Part shown: positions 6,060-11,277 of the stretch, piece after piece
Layout of the letters: each line of letters begins with the position of its first letter
Position numbering within the stretch: position 1 is the stretch's first letter
Source of the DNA: Tannerella sp.
Lineage (GTDB): Bacteria; Bacteroidota; Bacteroidia; Bacteroidales; Tannerellaceae
Direction: 5' to 3'
DNA length: 11,277 nt
NCBI GenBank assembly: GCA_031271245.1
Contig: JAISWC010000080.1
Coordinates: 1 to 11,277, forward strand
Notes under the pieces: model-generated
Told to the model about the DNA's origin: nothing
The model's input: the letters and a program-made list of their open reading frames with translations, nothing else
The model's database searches: none
Program-made: the position numbers and the translations under genes

Positions 6060-8183
6060 TCACCATGGCCACTTTTTGGGTTTCAAATACGGCTTTAGCA
6101 GAGCGTATACGTTCGGCGTTTCCTTTTTTATCTTCTTCAAAAGTTGTTTGTATTCCTTTGAGGGAGCAGAAAGGTATGGCCGCAGTCGGTCGACGATTTC
6201 GTCGAAAAGCGCCCGGTAATCCCCGCCCTGACGGATGAGTTGCTCACACTGTTTTACGGTTTCAAACAGTCCGGCGAGGTCGACGGACGAGTCGGCTTCG
6301 GGTGCGGCGTCTCCGGAGGGCGAAGGCGCTGCCGGTTTGGAGAAGTCTTCATCGTAAGAATCATCGAACAACTGGCCTATTCTCTTCCATCTGTCGCGGC
6401 GTGAGGCGGAGGAAGAACCTAATTTTTTGGGCGACGACGAAATACTGTAACATGCGTGTATCTCCCTGTAACCCCGGCTTCGCGTACCGCTTTTCATCAT
6501 GTCCCATCCCGCGGGTGTGTCCAGCACGATGTCCTGCAATTCCGGAATGTCGGTCAGTTTTTCGTCCCGTTCGTTCACGGCAATAAAGGCCGTGTATTTC
6601 GAATCGATCTGGTATTCCACGGCTATTTCGACGATTCGCTCCTTGTAGCCTTTGCCGTCTTCTCCCTGCCGGGCGGCGATGTACTTTTCCGCCCGCCGGA
6701 TCTGCTCGGAAGCGTAAATGCGGTCGAGCGGCAGGTCCGAATGTTCCAGCGTATGCCGGGGAATGACGAAGGTATACGTTTTGTCGCCGGTTTTGCATGT
6801 GAGTTCAAAATCGTCCGTGATGCGGTCTGTTTCAATCAATACGTCATAGTATTCATGATTGAAGAGTGCGCGCGACTTTTCTATCTTGTCGAGCACGCTG
6901 TTTGTCTTCCGGTTCAGCGTGATGTCAAACAGGCTGGACGAGGACACGCGGGCGAACTGGCGGACGACCGTCTCCTGAATCATCCCGTCTCTCGCGATGA
7001 ACACCGCTTTGCCTCTGCCTGCTTCGGCTATTTCCTGCAATCCCTTTTTGTTGACGGACGAATCTATTCCGAACACAAAAAGGGCGTTTTTGCCGACATG
7101 CTGCCGGACGTATCCGGCGATTTCGCTTTCGTTGCCGACCTGGCCGTCGGTAAAGAGGAAAATGATTTTTTCGCTGCCGAAGCGCTGTATGGCTTCCTTC
7201 AGCGGATGGAGAAGTTCGGTACCGCCCCGCGACCGGAGCGACCGGACGAAGGTTTTCCCCCTTTCGTAGTTTTCGGCGTTGTATTCAACCGGATTTTCGG
7301 AAAAGAATTTGTAATCGCTCTCAAACGGTATGATGTTGAACCTGTCGCCCTGCCGGAGTTGCTTCAGGCACCTGACTGCGGCTTCTTTCGTCTGTTTGAG
7401 CTTGAATCCTTCCATCGACCCCGAAATGTCTACTACAAACACGTAGTTTTTGGGCACATGCTGCTCTTCGACTTCCAGGTCGGGGAAAAACGAAAGATAA
7501 ACCACCCTGTTTCCGTTGGGCAGTTCGCGGTAATAACCCTTCGAAAAGGCCTGCTCCGCCAGCCGGACGTCCAGTACAAAATCTCTGTCGAGCCGGATGT
7601 TCCGGGCGGTTACCGTGTTGTTTTCAAGTTTGATGCTGTGGGTTTTGGATTCAATGTCGTCGATTTTCAGTTCGCTGTCAAAACGGACGGTCACATTGCC
7701 CCGGTATTCGGTTTCGTCTTCGCTGTAATTCAGTTTGCCGGTGACCTCCGACTCGTATCGCGGCGGAACGAGCGTCGGGATAAGTATGCTTATCCGGCTG
7801 TCGAGGATTTCAAAAGAATCGATGTAATCAATTTGTATCCGGACGGTTTCGCCGACGGCTATTTTTCCGATATTCATCCGGAAGATATTGGATTCGTCGC
7901 CGGTCATCATGTAGGCGGAATCGCCTCTGAGCATGGCTTTCTGGTATTCCTTCGTCGCCACTTCTTTTTCCCTGACTCTGCCTTTGATGACCTTTTCGCC
8001 GACAAGGGCGGTAAAACCTGTTACCGTGGCCGACGCACTGACGGGAAAGGTATAGGTCACTTCCAGCACGGTAGCGGTACGGTTCGCGTATTCCTGCTCA
8101 ATGCGGAAGGTCGAGAATTTTCCCAACACATGGCCTGTGATGTCAATCTTCTGAAGACTGAGCTTTTCGAAATCTGTTTTCAT
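6060..8183 (-). CDS. Cytoplasmic VIT-VWA domain protein
   Basis: A 707-residue protein with an N-terminal VIT (vault/inter-alpha-trypsin) domain at about 1-130, including VTYTFPVSASATVTGF and VREKEVATKEYQKA. A von Willebrand A domain follows at about 245-410. The metal-binding MIDAS motif is complete: D252-x-S254-x-S256 (DISGSMEG), T322 (RGGTEL) and D346 (FTDGQVG). A beta-rich region and a helical stretch (QIRRAEKYIAARQGEDG) follow. A Ser/Pro/Ala-rich linker at about 575-635 leads to a helical tail ending KPKKWPW. There is no signal peptide, membrane segment, sortase signal or T9SS domain, so it should stay in the cytoplasm. Family knowledge suggests metal-dependent protein binding; the partner is unknown. 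No MoxR ATPase or other partner gene adjoins it. It has its own promoter. Confidence 0.85.
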   Translation of the reverse strand: MKTDFEKLSLQKIDITGHVLGKFSTFRIEQEYANRTATVLEVTYTFPVSASATVTGFTALVGEKVIKGRVREKEVATKEYQKAMLRGDSAYMMTGDESNIFRMNIGKIAVGETVRIQIDYIDSFEILDSRISILIPTLVPPRYESEVTGKLNYSEDETEYRGNVTVRFDSELKIDDIESKTHSIKLENNTVTARNIRLDRDFVLDVRLAEQAFSKGYYRELPNGNRVVYLSFFPDLEVEEQHVPKNYVFVVDISGSMEGFKLKQTKEAAVRCLKQLRQGDRFNIIPFESDYKFFSENPVEYNAENYERGKTFVRSLRSRGGTELLHPLKEAIQRFGSEKIIFLFTDGQVGNESEIAGYVRQHVGKNALFVFGIDSSVNKKGLQEIAEAGRGKAVFIARDGMIQETVVRQFARVSSSSLFDITLNRKTNSVLDKIEKSRALFNHEYYDVLIETDRITDDFELTCKTGDKTYTFVIPRHTLEHSDLPLDRIYASEQIRRAEKYIAARQGEDGKGYKERIVEIAVEYQIDSKYTAFIAVNERDEKLTDIPELQDIVLDTPAGWDMMKSGTRSRGYREIHACYSISSSPKKLGSSSASRRDRWKRIGQLFDDSYDEDFSKPAAPSPSGDAAPEADSSVDLAGLFETVKQCEQLIRQGGDYRALFDEIVDRLRPYLSAPSKEYKQLLKKIKKETPNVYALLKPYLKPKKWPW

Positions 8184-8211
8184 ATAGAACGTAAATTAAA
8201 ATGAGACACGG

Positions 8212-8240
8212 CAAAAGTACAAAATTTATTTCAAGGCAAA
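8212..8240 (-). promoter_or_regulatory. Probable promoter of the VIT-VWA gene
   Basis: On the minus strand, TACTTTTG (8219-8212) fits TAnnTTTG and lies 28 bases before the ATG at 8183. TTTG (8240-8237) lies 17 bases upstream, slightly closer than the 20-21 spacing of the two best promoters in this window. Confidence 0.5.
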
Positions 8241-8268
8241 CTAAAAATCAATGGATTGTTTGGCCGTG

Positions 8269-8481
8269 TTACGATACGTTGAAACCATATCGGCCGCTTT
8301 TCCTGAGAATTGTGAAATGCCGCCCCATGCTGCAATATGCTTTCTTGCGTTGTTTTTCCTGTTTTTTATGTGCTTCATCGTTTAGTCTTTTTTCTCTGAG
8401 TATATCCTGTCGAAATCTTACTCGAACAGCTTGACAGGCTTCTGTCAACAGACGGATACTGTGAAATTTATCTGCTATCGC
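8269..8481 (-). pseudogene. Possible transposase fragment (ISL3/ISAon1-like)
   Basis: A 70-codon open frame without an ATG lies between stops at 8482-8484 and 8269-8271. It encodes AIADKFHSIRLLTEACQAVR followed by a very basic helical stretch. The D-K/R-FH motif followed by a leucine- and arginine-rich helix resembles the region around the second catalytic aspartate of ISL3-superfamily DDE transposases. Both ends are missing, so if real it is a short relic. The assignment rests on remembered motif similarity only; a chance open frame is possible. Confidence 0.35.
8431..8448. repeat. Perfect 7-bp hairpin in the 8.2-8.7 kb gap
   Basis: TTGACAG (8431-8437), a GCTT loop and CTGTCAA (8442-8448) form a perfect stem. 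There is no U-tract on either side. It falls inside the putative transposase fragment and may have no function of its own. Confidence 0.3.
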
Positions 8482-8482
8482 T

Positions 8483-8552
8483 TAGCACCTCATTTTAATA
8501 TTTCGCCAAAACCATCCCGCGCACAGTATAGCACTTCAATCTAATATTTCGC
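8483..8552. repeat. Two 24-bp direct repeats, 46-bp period
   Basis: The units at 8483-8506 and 8529-8552 begin TAGCAC and end TAATATTTCGC, with 21 of 24 positions identical (differences at unit positions 7, 11 and 13). They are separated by 22 bases. They lie in the otherwise gene-poor interval 8184-8701, upstream of the DUF5106-thioredoxin gene. They could be tandem regulatory sites or debris of a short interspersed repeat. Confidence 0.6.
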
Positions 8553-8701
8553 TCGGAAAAAGGCTTCCGATCCGGCATAAAAATGGATGTTTTGCTCGCA
8601 CTTAAGATTAAATAACTATGTTTTTAGCCTGCATTGTTTATAAATGTCGTACCTATGCAACCGAAATACATACAGTTTCATACGAAAAAATAGATCTTGA
8701 C

Positions 8702-9670
8702 ATGCAAATGAGACATCAGGTTAAAACAATGGTCATCCGGATACTGTTCGCCGGATGCGTGACAGGCGGAACGGTCATGTGTCACTCCGTGAACCGCCGG
8801 ACAGAGACGGCCGATACGCCGGAGAAAGTACGCACGTTTACGATGCCGCCCATTCCCGCCACGATTGTGTCCGCTTCCGACCGGGCGGATTATCTGGTAA
8901 CCCATTACTGGGACCACTTCGATTTTGCGGATACGGTTTATATTCATTTGCCGGAAGTCACCGAACAGGCGTTCGTCGAGTACGTGAGTATCCTGCCCTA
9001 CGTTTCCAGTCCGGCGGTGACGGGACAGTCCATCCGGAAACTGCTCGCCAAAGCCGAACAGGAGGAAAGCGGACGGATGTACGGTTATTTTCTGGAGATG
9101 CTTGCCAAATACCTTCATGAACCCAATTCGCCCTTTCTCGACGACGAACTGTATATTCCCGTAGCGCAATACGTGACGGGCGACACACGCTCGGGCGAGG
9201 CGGAGAAGCTACGCATGAAATTTACGCTGGAGAATCTGCTGAAAAACCGCCTGGGAACCGTGGCCGCCGACTTTGTCTACGTTCTGCCGGACGGAAGGCG
9301 GGGACGCCTGCACGACGTCAAGGCGGACTACACGCTGCTGATGTTCTACAACCCGGACTGCCATGCGTGTGGAGAACTTATTGCCTCCATCAAGCAGTCG
9401 TCCGTCATTAGCCGGCGGCATCGAGACGGGACGCTGGCCATTCTGCTGTTCTATCCGGACGAGGATATCAAAATCTGGAAAGCGCACCTGGCCGATATTC
9501 CCAAAGACTGGATCAACGGATACGACCGGCATACAACAGTGAAAGACCGCGAAATCTACGACCTGCGGGCGATTCCCACACTCTACCTGCTGGACAGGGA
9601 CAAGACGGTGTTGCTTAAGGATGTGAATTTTGACAGGCTGGAGAACTATCTGACGAAAAAATTTCAGTAA
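8702..9670 (+). CDS. DUF5106-thioredoxin-fold lipoprotein
   Basis: This is a predicted envelope thiol-disulfide protein. With the start at 8702 it has 322 residues. The N-terminus is basic, then hydrophobic (VIRILFAGC), giving a likely lipoprotein signal with C19 as the lipidated cysteine, although phenylalanine at -3 is imperfect. A DUF5106 region at about 50-195 opens with DRADYLVTHYWDHFDF. A thioredoxin-fold domain at about 196-322 has the redox motif DCHAC (C220-x-x-C223) and the conserved cis-proline in AIPTLYLLD (P292). Proteins of this layout are common in Bacteroidales and resemble TlpA/ResA-type reductases; the substrate is unknown. In-frame ATGs at 8618, 8708 and 8729 are alternatives. 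A start at 8618 would put an odd 28-residue extension before the signal peptide. A weak -7-like TACCTATG at 8650-8657 supports the downstream start. Confidence 0.8.
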   Translation: MQMRHQVKTMVIRILFAGCVTGGTVMCHSVNRRTETADTPEKVRTFTMPPIPATIVSASDRADYLVTHYWDHFDFADTVYIHLPEVTEQAFVEYVSILPYVSSPAVTGQSIRKLLAKAEQEESGRMYGYFLEMLAKYLHEPNSPFLDDELYIPVAQYVTGDTRSGEAEKLRMKFTLENLLKNRLGTVAADFVYVLPDGRRGRLHDVKADYTLLMFYNPDCHACGELIASIKQSSVISRRHRDGTLAILLFYPDEDIKIWKAHLADIPKDWINGYDRHTTVKDREIYDLRAIPTLYLLDRDKTVLLKDVNFDRLENYLTKKFQ

Positions 9671-9695
9671 GAGGTTGTCCGGAAATAAACGAGAC
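9671..9695 (+). repeat. Diverged end of the palindromic MITE family
   Basis: Immediately after the TAA stop of the thioredoxin-like gene, about 25 bases align without gaps to the left end of the MITE at 10823. The core GGAAATAAACGA is identical and most positions of the preceding TTGTC match. No matching right end is visible before the next gene, so it is a solo or decayed end. Confidence 0.5.
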
Positions 9696-9777
9696 CGATG
9701 GACGGGATATCTCCCCGGACGAGCAGTATCGGGACAGGGATCCTATCCGTAGGTTAATCATCAATAAAAGCCGAAGA

Positions 9778-9809
9778 TTGATCGTTTTCGGAATTTATGC
9801 CTACATTTG
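9778..9809 (+). promoter_or_regulatory. Promoter of the isomerase-like gene
   Basis: TTG (9778-9780) is followed after 21 bases by TACATTTG (9802-9809), a good Bacteroidota promoter. Transcription would begin near 9816, downstream of the in-frame ATG at 9797. It therefore selects the ATG at 9866 as the start, with a leader of about 50 bases. Confidence 0.65.
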
Positions 9810-9865
9810 TGTTCGTTTCCGGGTTAGAGACGAAAAACAGATTATTAATTAAAACATACATCTTT

Positions 9866-10765
9866 ATGAAGACAATTTCAAGAAGAACTGCCCTCAAAAC
9901 GGCAGTTGCAGGGGGCGCTGCATGGGCGGCAACAAGTTGGGATACGGTAGCGGGCGCAGGCCGGTCCAGGAAAAAAACGGCTAACACGCCGGTGAAGGAA
10001 CCGCTGAAAGGCAACATCCGCCATTCCGTAAGCAAGTGGTGTTTCGGAGACATTCCGCTGGATGAGTTTTGCGGGATATGTAAAAATATCGGCATCGAAT
10101 CCGTCGAACTGCTGGACCCGAAGGACTGGGCGACCGTGAAAAGTTACGGCCTGACCGTTGCCATAGCGCAGGGCGCCGGACTGGGTATCGACCGGGGATT
10201 TAACGACCCTTCGCTGCACGACGAACTGGTTGCCAGCTACGAGAAAGTCATTCCGATGGTCGCCGAAGCCGGACTGACCAACCTCATTTGCTTTTCGGGG
10301 CGTCGCAACGGCGTAACCGACCTGCAGGGATGGGAAAACTGCGAAAAGGGACTGAAACGCATCACGCCCATCGCCGAAAAACACCATGTTGTACTGACCA
10401 TGGAACTGCTCAACAGCATTGGACACAAGGATTACCTCTGCGACCATACCGTTTGGGGTGCGGAGCTTTGCCGCCGTGTCGATTCGCCGAACTTCAAGCT
10501 GCTCTACGACATCTTCCACATGCAAATCATGGAAGGGAATATCATTGAAAACATCCGCAGGTATCACGCATATTTCTCGCACATACACACGGGCGGCAAC
10601 CCCGGACGCGCGGAAATCGACGAAACGCAGGAACTGTATTATCCTGCCATTATGAAGGCGCTGCTGGAGGTCGGCTACAAGGGTTTTGTCGGACAGGAAT
10701 TTGTTCCGAAGCAACCCGACAAAATCGCCTCGCTGGAGAAATGCATCCGTATCTGCGACGTCTGA
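9866..10765 (+). CDS. Tat-exported hydroxypyruvate-isomerase-like TIM barrel protein
   Basis: This is a sugar-isomerase-fold (xylose isomerase-like/AP endonuclease 2 superfamily) protein of 299 residues. The N-terminus MKTISRRTALKTAVAGG is a twin-arginine signal (S5-R6-R7-x-x-L-K) with an Ala-rich core, so the folded, probably metal-loaded protein should be exported. The barrel runs from about residue 50 (IRHSVSKWCFG). Metal/catalytic candidates are E180 (TMELLNS), D215 (LLYDIFHMQ), H241 (HIHTGGNPGR) and E278 (GQEFVP), a pattern close to hydroxypyruvate isomerase. The family interconverts hydroxypyruvate and tartronate semialdehyde or related ketose/aldose substrates; the true substrate of exported Bacteroidota members is not evident. 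The start follows from the promoter at 9778-9809. A hairpin at 10782 follows it. No sugar dehydrogenase or transporter adjoins. Confidence 0.83.
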   Translation: MKTISRRTALKTAVAGGAAWAATSWDTVAGAGRSRKKTANTPVKEPLKGNIRHSVSKWCFGDIPLDEFCGICKNIGIESVELLDPKDWATVKSYGLTVAIAQGAGLGIDRGFNDPSLHDELVASYEKVIPMVAEAGLTNLICFSGRRNGVTDLQGWENCEKGLKRITPIAEKHHVVLTMELLNSIGHKDYLCDHTVWGAELCRRVDSPNFKLLYDIFHMQIMEGNIIENIRRYHAYFSHIHTGGNPGRAEIDETQELYYPAIMKALLEVGYKGFVGQEFVPKQPDKIASLEKCIRICDV

Positions 10766-10781
10766 GTGCAACAGTCTCATG

Positions 10782-10804
10782 ATACTGCGTGCAGTATAGT
10801 TTTA
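10782..10804 (+). terminator. Probable terminator of the isomerase-like gene
   Basis: ATACTG (10782-10787), a CGTG loop and CAGTAT (10792-10797) form a short perfect stem 17 bases after the stop codon, followed by AGTTTTA. The stem is short and the T-run modest, so efficiency is uncertain. Confidence 0.5.
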
Positions 10805-10807
10805 TAG

Positions 10808-11028
10808 AGTAGTTGGTAGTTAGGAGCTGTCAGGAAATAAACGATACATTTACGGGTCTGTTTTTCGCCGTACTGCATCCTGAAAATGATTACATACCCC
10901 GGTATGTGCACATTTTCAGTCTTTGTACGGCAAAAAACATCTCCCCTAAATTTGTACCGTTTATTTCCTGACAGCTCCTTAGTAGTTAGTAGAACAAAAC
11001 AGCTACTCTACCAACTACTAACTACTAA
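10808..11028. repeat. Inverted heptanucleotide repeat flanking the MITE
   Basis: Copies of the heptad TTAGTAG and variant TTGGTAG lie on the left (10808-10822) and continue at 10979-10992. Their complements occupy 11008-11028. A perfect 14-bp stem is formed by 10979-10992 with 11015-11028 around a 22-base loop. A 12-bp inverted pair is formed by 10808-10819 and 11008-11019. The structure ends 12 bases from the stop of the minus-strand T9SS-type gene, so it probably served as that gene's terminator before and after the MITE inserted. Confidence 0.6.
10823..10978. mobile_element. Palindromic MITE-like element, 156 bp
   Basis: The ends are perfectly complementary over 21 bp (GGAGCTGTC at the left, GACAGCTCC at the right). 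Almost the whole element folds on itself: blocks TACA, TTTA, TGTTTTT, GCCGTAC, CTGAAAATG and ACATACC on the left recur as their complements on the right, around a central CCGG. It is flanked by TTA on both sides (10820-10822 and 10979-10981). Removing the element and one TTA restores a regular heptad repeat, strong evidence of insertion with a 3-bp target duplication. It has no ORF and would need a transposase supplied elsewhere. TNA-type 3-bp duplications are known for some IS5-family groups. Confidence 0.75.
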
Positions 11029-11040
11029 CATCTTCACCGT

Positions 11041-11277
11041 TTACCGGATTACGATCTTATGACGGGTACCGTTGCCGTTCAGCCGGACGATGTAGATGCC
11101 CTGCGGGAGGGTGATTTCCGTCCGTCCGGCGGCCACCGTCTGCCGGGTGTGCAGATGGCCGGCTATCGTATAAATCTCCAGTTCGGCCGCTTCGGTGACC
11201 TGCACGTGCAGCCGGCTGCCGTCGGCCCACAGCACGTGAACCCGGTCGACCGACCCGCTGCCGGTGGTCACCTGCAC
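11041..11277 (-). CDS. C-terminal part of a putative T9SS cargo protein (partial)
   Basis: Only the last 78 residues are in the window; the 5' part lies beyond the right edge, so no start is called. The tail reads LEIYTIAGHLHTRQTVAAG, then RTEITLPQGIYIVRLNG and ends HKIVIR. This beta-rich pattern (x-IYx-xxG, then LPxGIYIVR, then a short final strand K-x-x-I) is that of type IX secretion (Por) C-terminal sorting domains, removed at the outer membrane after export. The functional domains of the protein cannot be seen. The gene ends just before the heptad inverted repeat at 10979-11028. Confidence 0.68.
   Translation of the reverse strand: MQVTTGSGSVDRVHVLWADGSRLHVQVTEAAELEIYTIAGHLHTRQTVAAGRTEITLPQGIYIVRLNGNGTRHKIVIR

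Noticed and set aside
6456..8204. 582-codon open frame antisense to the VIT-VWA gene
   Set aside because: The minus-strand product has a full VWA metal site and a promoter. The plus-strand frame has low-plausibility composition and no start signals.
8201..8434. 77-codon plus-strand ORF in the intergenic interval
   Set aside because: The translation is Cys/Phe/Ser-rich without domain features, and it begins inside the divergent promoter. The minus strand here reads more like a transposase fragment.
8483..8552. Degenerate CRISPR array
   Set aside because: There are only two imperfect units and one 22-base gap, no dyad typical of CRISPR repeats, and no cas genes in the window.
9676..9720. GTCCGG/CCGGAC pair as a terminator after the thioredoxin-like gene
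   Set aside because: The stem is 6 bp with a loop over 30 bases and no T-run, and it overlaps the MITE-like end, so pairing is probably incidental.
9797..9865. Longer N-terminus for the isomerase-like gene from ATG 9797
   Set aside because: This ATG lies upstream of the expected transcription start and overlaps the promoter region. It would also bury the Tat motif behind 23 extra residues.

Overview
This is a segment of a Bacteroidota chromosome, most likely order Bacteroidales. Five things point there: the DnaX and VIT/VWA protein types; repeated promoter -7 boxes of the form TAnnTTTG in front of genes, with no useful Shine-Dalgarno sequences; a DUF5106-thioredoxin lipoprotein; a GH110 alpha-galactosidase; and a partial protein ending in what looks like a type IX secretion (Por) C-terminal sorting domain. 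Base composition is moderate to high G+C in genes and A+T-rich between them.

Layout, left to right. (1) dnaX (68-1812), plus strand, is split into two frames that meet exactly at a run of ten A. The zero frame encodes a gamma-like 376-residue ATPase and stops at once. The -1 frame encodes the Pro/Ala linker and C-terminal domain of a tau-like product of about 581 residues. (2) A secreted GH110 alpha-1,3-galactosidase (2050-3894) has its own -7 box and is followed by a compact hairpin. (3) On the minus strand come tRNA-Leu(UAG) (3988-4069) and a Cys/Met-metabolism PLP enzyme (4100-5353) with a well-formed promoter. (4) A scar (about 5480-5990) holds a perfect 14-bp palindrome, a frameshifted transposase N-terminus (plus strand) and a truncated secreted protein N-terminus (minus strand). 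(5) A large cytoplasmic VIT-VWA protein lies on the minus strand (6060-8183). (6) A gene-poor stretch (8184-8701) holds a probable transposase relic, a hairpin and a pair of 24-bp direct repeats. (7) On the plus strand come a DUF5106-thioredoxin lipoprotein (8702-9670) and a Tat-exported hydroxypyruvate-isomerase-like TIM barrel (9866-10765). (8) A 156-bp near-perfect palindromic MITE (10823-10978) is inserted in a heptanucleotide repeat. (9) The C-terminal end of a putative T9SS cargo protein runs off the right edge on the minus strand.

The genes do not form one operon. Strand changes, individual promoters and hairpins suggest mostly single-gene transcription units, a housekeeping stretch interrupted by mobile-element debris. 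The strongest candidate for something new is the dnaX arrangement: the short (gamma) form is the default reading, and the long (tau) form needs slippage or -1 frameshifting. This is the reverse of the classic E. coli layout. A homopolymer sequencing error is the main alternative. The second is the palindromic MITE, with a reconstructable empty site and a second diverged end 1.15 kb away.
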